From the NCBI GenBank assembly GCA_937871605.1, contig CALMRM010000025.1, forward strand, positions 1 through 7,165: 7,165 nucleotides of DNA. Direction: 5' to 3'. The DNA comes from an uncultured Terriglobus sp. GTDB lineage: Bacteria > Acidobacteriota > Terriglobia > Terriglobales > Acidobacteriaceae. The stretch's first letter is position 1. Every line of letters begins with the position of its first letter. The notes under the pieces were generated by a model, which was not told where the DNA came from, did not search any database, and saw only the letters and a program-made list of their open reading frames with translations. The position numbers were made by a program, and so were the translations under genes. Positions 5,955 through 7,165 of this stretch are shown piece after piece.

Positions 5955-5984
5955 ACTGTAGCCCGTGCCACGAGCGGGTGGCAA
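5955..5984 (-). promoter_or_regulatory. Candidate promoter with embedded inverted repeat upstream of the isomerase gene
   Basis: On the minus strand, TTGCCA (5984-5979) resembles a -35 box and TACAGT (5960-5955) a -10 box with an 18-bp spacer. This would give a leader of roughly 30 nt. The inverted repeat TGCCAC-N6-GTGGCA (5966-5983) occupies the spacer and overlaps the -35 box, a position where a repressor could block RNA polymerase. The same half-sites form the palindrome at 3448-3462. The -10 match is only four of six, so confidence is modest. Confidence 0.35.
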
Positions 5985-6013
5985 GCCAAGGGCAGCGACA
6001 CGTCTCATCCCCT

Positions 6014-6173
6014 GTCATCCTGAAGCTTGCCCTGAGCAGGGCGAAGGGCGAAGCGAAGGATCCCTACAGACGTACCGACCGGTAAGACAGCCGGGAGCTT
6101 TCTGGCTAAAAAGATCCCGACCTCATATGCGCTTCAAGGGTTAGCAGGGATCCTTCGCTGCGCTCAGGATGAC
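6014..6173. repeat. 160-bp fold-back element with inverted GTCATCCTGA...GAAGGATCCCT arms
   Basis: The right arm (6146-6173) read on the minus strand begins GTCATCCTGAGC and ends GCAGCGAAGGATCCCT. The left arm (6014-6065) has the same ends, GTCATCCTGA (6014-6023) and AGCGAAGGATCCCT (6052-6065). It is longer by a GC-rich insert that contains the hairpin GCCCT-GAGC-AGGGC (6029-6042). The 80 nt between the arms has no coding signal. The right arm ends 3 bp past the stop codon of the copper lipoprotein gene, so a transcript reading through could form a long stem. Repeats of this TCATCCTGA/GAAGGATC style are, to my knowledge, scattered in intergenic regions of Acidobacteriota and some other phyla. 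No transposase is present. Confidence 0.8.
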
Positions 6174-6176
6174 GTG

Positions 6177-6962
6177 CTAGTTAGCGTGGAACTGCAGGTT
6201 CTGCTCCACCTTGCCGCTCGCGGGTACGTTCACCGTCGCCTCCTGCGTGGGGAACCCCTCGTGCCACGCCGTCACGGTATAGGTGCCGGGCGGCAGGTTC
6301 GGCAGGTTGAAGCTCCCATCGTCCTTGGTTACAGCAAAGTACGGCGAGTCCACCACGTTGATGTCCGCGTGCATCCAGCCGTGAATGTTGCACTTGACCG
6401 GGATGCCGACCTCCACGTGCGTGAACTTGCGGTGCATGGGCGGATCGCCCGGCCCCTGGCTGTGGTTCCACTCGCGGTTATCGTGCGGCATGGGATGGAT
6501 GTTGTGCGTCACCGGGTCAGAGTTGGTCACGTCGAATGCCTGGCCCACCTGCATGCCCAGCACGCGCGGGCGGAACCAGCAGCCCCGCTGGTCGATGGTG
6601 ACCGGCGTCTGTGGCACAGCGAAGTGCTTGCCCTCGAGTCCCTTGCTGACGTACACAAACGCGTCGGCCAAGCCACCCTTGCCGTTCACCAGCAACGACT
6701 CATCAAACTGCTTGCCGCCATGCGCCTTGACGCACTGCGGGTCGCCGCTCATGTCGATCAGCTGGGGCTTCGGCTTGGGTCCTTCGTACTGGACCGTGCC
6801 ATGAATCGACCCAGCCGTCGCCGGGTCAACCTGGAAGGCGGGTGCGGCTTCTGAGGTCATCGTTGCAACGATGTGCCCGGTCTGCTTCGGCTTACAGCCA
6901 GCTACGACGGTAGCTGTCACACAGAGACCGGCAAACGCCTGAAACACAGCTTGTTTGGTCAC
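6177..6962 (-). CDS. Cupredoxin-like lipoprotein with C-terminal carboxypeptidase-regulatory-like beta-sandwich
   Basis: This is a 261-residue probable periplasmic lipoprotein, starting at GTG 6962. A lipoprotein signal ends in the lipobox VAGC, giving acylated C23. The body matches a family often annotated as methylamine utilisation protein or plastocyanin-like. Its markers are GSIHGTVQYEG, DPQC (C77), RGCWFRPRV (C128), VTNSDPVTHNIHPMP (H153, H156) and KCNIHGWMHADINVV (C191, H194, M197, H198). DDGSFNLPNLPPGTYTVTAWHEG follows, a Cna-B/carboxypeptidase-regulatory-like fold. H153 or H156 with C191, H194 and M197 could form a cupredoxin copper site, with a C-x2-H-x2-M loop shorter than plastocyanin's C-x2-H-x4-M. 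C77 and C128 could form a disulfide. The peroxidase gene ends 4 bp upstream, and the ribosome site lies in its last codons, pointing to a shared transcript and joint periplasmic redox work. Copper binding is inferred. Confidence 0.88.
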   Translation of the reverse strand: MTKQAVFQAFAGLCVTATVVAGCKPKQTGHIVATMTSEAAPAFQVDPATAGSIHGTVQYEGPKPKPQLIDMSGDPQCVKAHGGKQFDESLLVNGKGGLADAFVYVSKGLEGKHFAVPQTPVTIDQRGCWFRPRVLGMQVGQAFDVTNSDPVTHNIHPMPHDNREWNHSQGPGDPPMHRKFTHVEVGIPVKCNIHGWMHADINVVDSPYFAVTKDDGSFNLPNLPPGTYTVTAWHEGFPTQEATVNVPASGKVEQNLQFHAN

Positions 6963-6966
6963 GTCG

Positions 6967-7165
6967 TTACTTCCTTTCCGGAGGCCCTGTGTTCGGCGGC
7001 AGGTCGCCCGTCAAGCTTCCTAGAAACTGTACAAGATCGGCGCGGTCTTGCCCGGAGAGATGGATCTTCTTCATCTCCGGGTCGAGGTACGGGTTGCTGT
7101 TGCCGCCGCCTGCGTAGTAGTCCACCACGTCGCTCAACGTCTTCAGTTCGCCATCGTGCATGTAG
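6967..7165 (-). CDS. Di-heme cytochrome c peroxidase / MauG-family protein, C-terminal fragment
   Basis: Only the last 65 or so residues are in the window; the frame continues through the right edge, so the true start is not visible. The residues read YMHDGELKTLSDVVDYYAGG, then NPYLDPEMKKIHLSGQDRADLVQFLGSLTG. This is the characteristic ending of bacterial CcpA/MauG-type proteins: the (P)YMHDG turn, a helix leading to a glycine-rich loop, NP-LDP, and a final helix with DLVxFLxSLT. Full-length relatives carry two CxxCH haem sites upstream and reduce hydrogen peroxide or oxidise protein substrates in the periplasm; those sites cannot be seen here. The gene ends 4 bp before the copper lipoprotein gene, forming an operon. 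Which family branch it belongs to, and so peroxidase versus MauG-like activity, cannot be decided from this fragment. Confidence 0.85.
   Translation of the reverse strand, partial: YMHDGELKTLSDVVDYYAGGGNSNPYLDPEMKKIHLSGQDRADLVQFLGSLTGDLPPNTGPPERK
6970..6976 (-). promoter_or_regulatory. Ribosome binding site for the GTG start of the copper lipoprotein
   Basis: The minus strand reads AAGGAAG, 7 nt before GTG at 6962-6960. The site is formed by the last sense codons of the upstream peroxidase gene, whose TAA (6969-6967) lies in the spacer. Terminating ribosomes would therefore arrive on the next start, suggesting translational coupling. It also supports the GTG start over any downstream ATG. 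Confidence 0.7.

Noticed and set aside
5917..6018. N-terminal extension of the isomerase to an ATG at 6018
   Set aside because: The extension would begin inside the arm of the fold-back repeat and push the twin-arginine signal 34 residues inward. ATG 5916 has GGAG at 5 nt.
6174..6854. Plus-strand frame opposite the copper lipoprotein gene
   Set aside because: It is His/Val/Arg-rich shadow sequence antisense to a gene with a lipobox, copper motif and strong ribosome site.

Overview
The window is a GC-rich bacterial chromosomal segment carrying six protein-coding genes, two of them cut by the window edges. The gene set suggests Acidobacteriota, probably Terriglobales/Acidobacteriaceae: a cupredoxin-like lipoprotein beside a MauG/CcpA-type peroxidase, a Tat-exported sugar isomerase-like protein, and intergenic palindromes with GGCTTTAGCC/GGCTAAAGCC cores plus a TCATCCTGA...GAAGGATCCCT repeat. 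This assignment comes from recognising gene and repeat styles, not from a search, and a related Gram-negative phylum is possible.

Left part (1-3323, minus strand): a two-gene tripartite efflux operon. A lipoprotein periplasmic adaptor (TTG start at 3323) is followed after 30 bp by an HAE1/AcrB-type RND permease that starts at 2129 and runs off the left edge at about residue 709. The outer-membrane channel is not visible and may lie beyond the edge.

Middle (3324-4950): a 222-bp divergent regulatory region with four short palindromes separates the efflux operon from a plus-strand di-heme c-type cytochrome (3546-4547). This is followed by a roughly 400-bp gene-free stretch between convergent genes. 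It is packed with REP-like palindromes: a 9-bp-arm hairpin, a 51-nt imperfect cruciform, two identical 27-nt units in direct orientation, and a smaller palindrome.

Right part (4951-7165, minus strand): the C-terminal end of a di-heme cytochrome c peroxidase/MauG-family protein lies 4 bp upstream of a copper-protein-like lipoprotein and is probably translationally coupled to it. A 160-bp fold-back repeat comes next, then a separately promoted Tat-exported TIM-barrel sugar phosphate isomerase/epimerase-family protein.

Functionally, the window is dominated by the cell envelope. It holds drug or solvent efflux, periplasmic electron transfer (c-haem and probable copper proteins) and an exported carbohydrate enzyme homologue. 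I see no phage, transposase, CRISPR, toxin-antitoxin or RNA gene. I do not see a convincing undescribed multi-gene system; the most distinctive content is the repeat architecture and the palindromes in the promoter regions.
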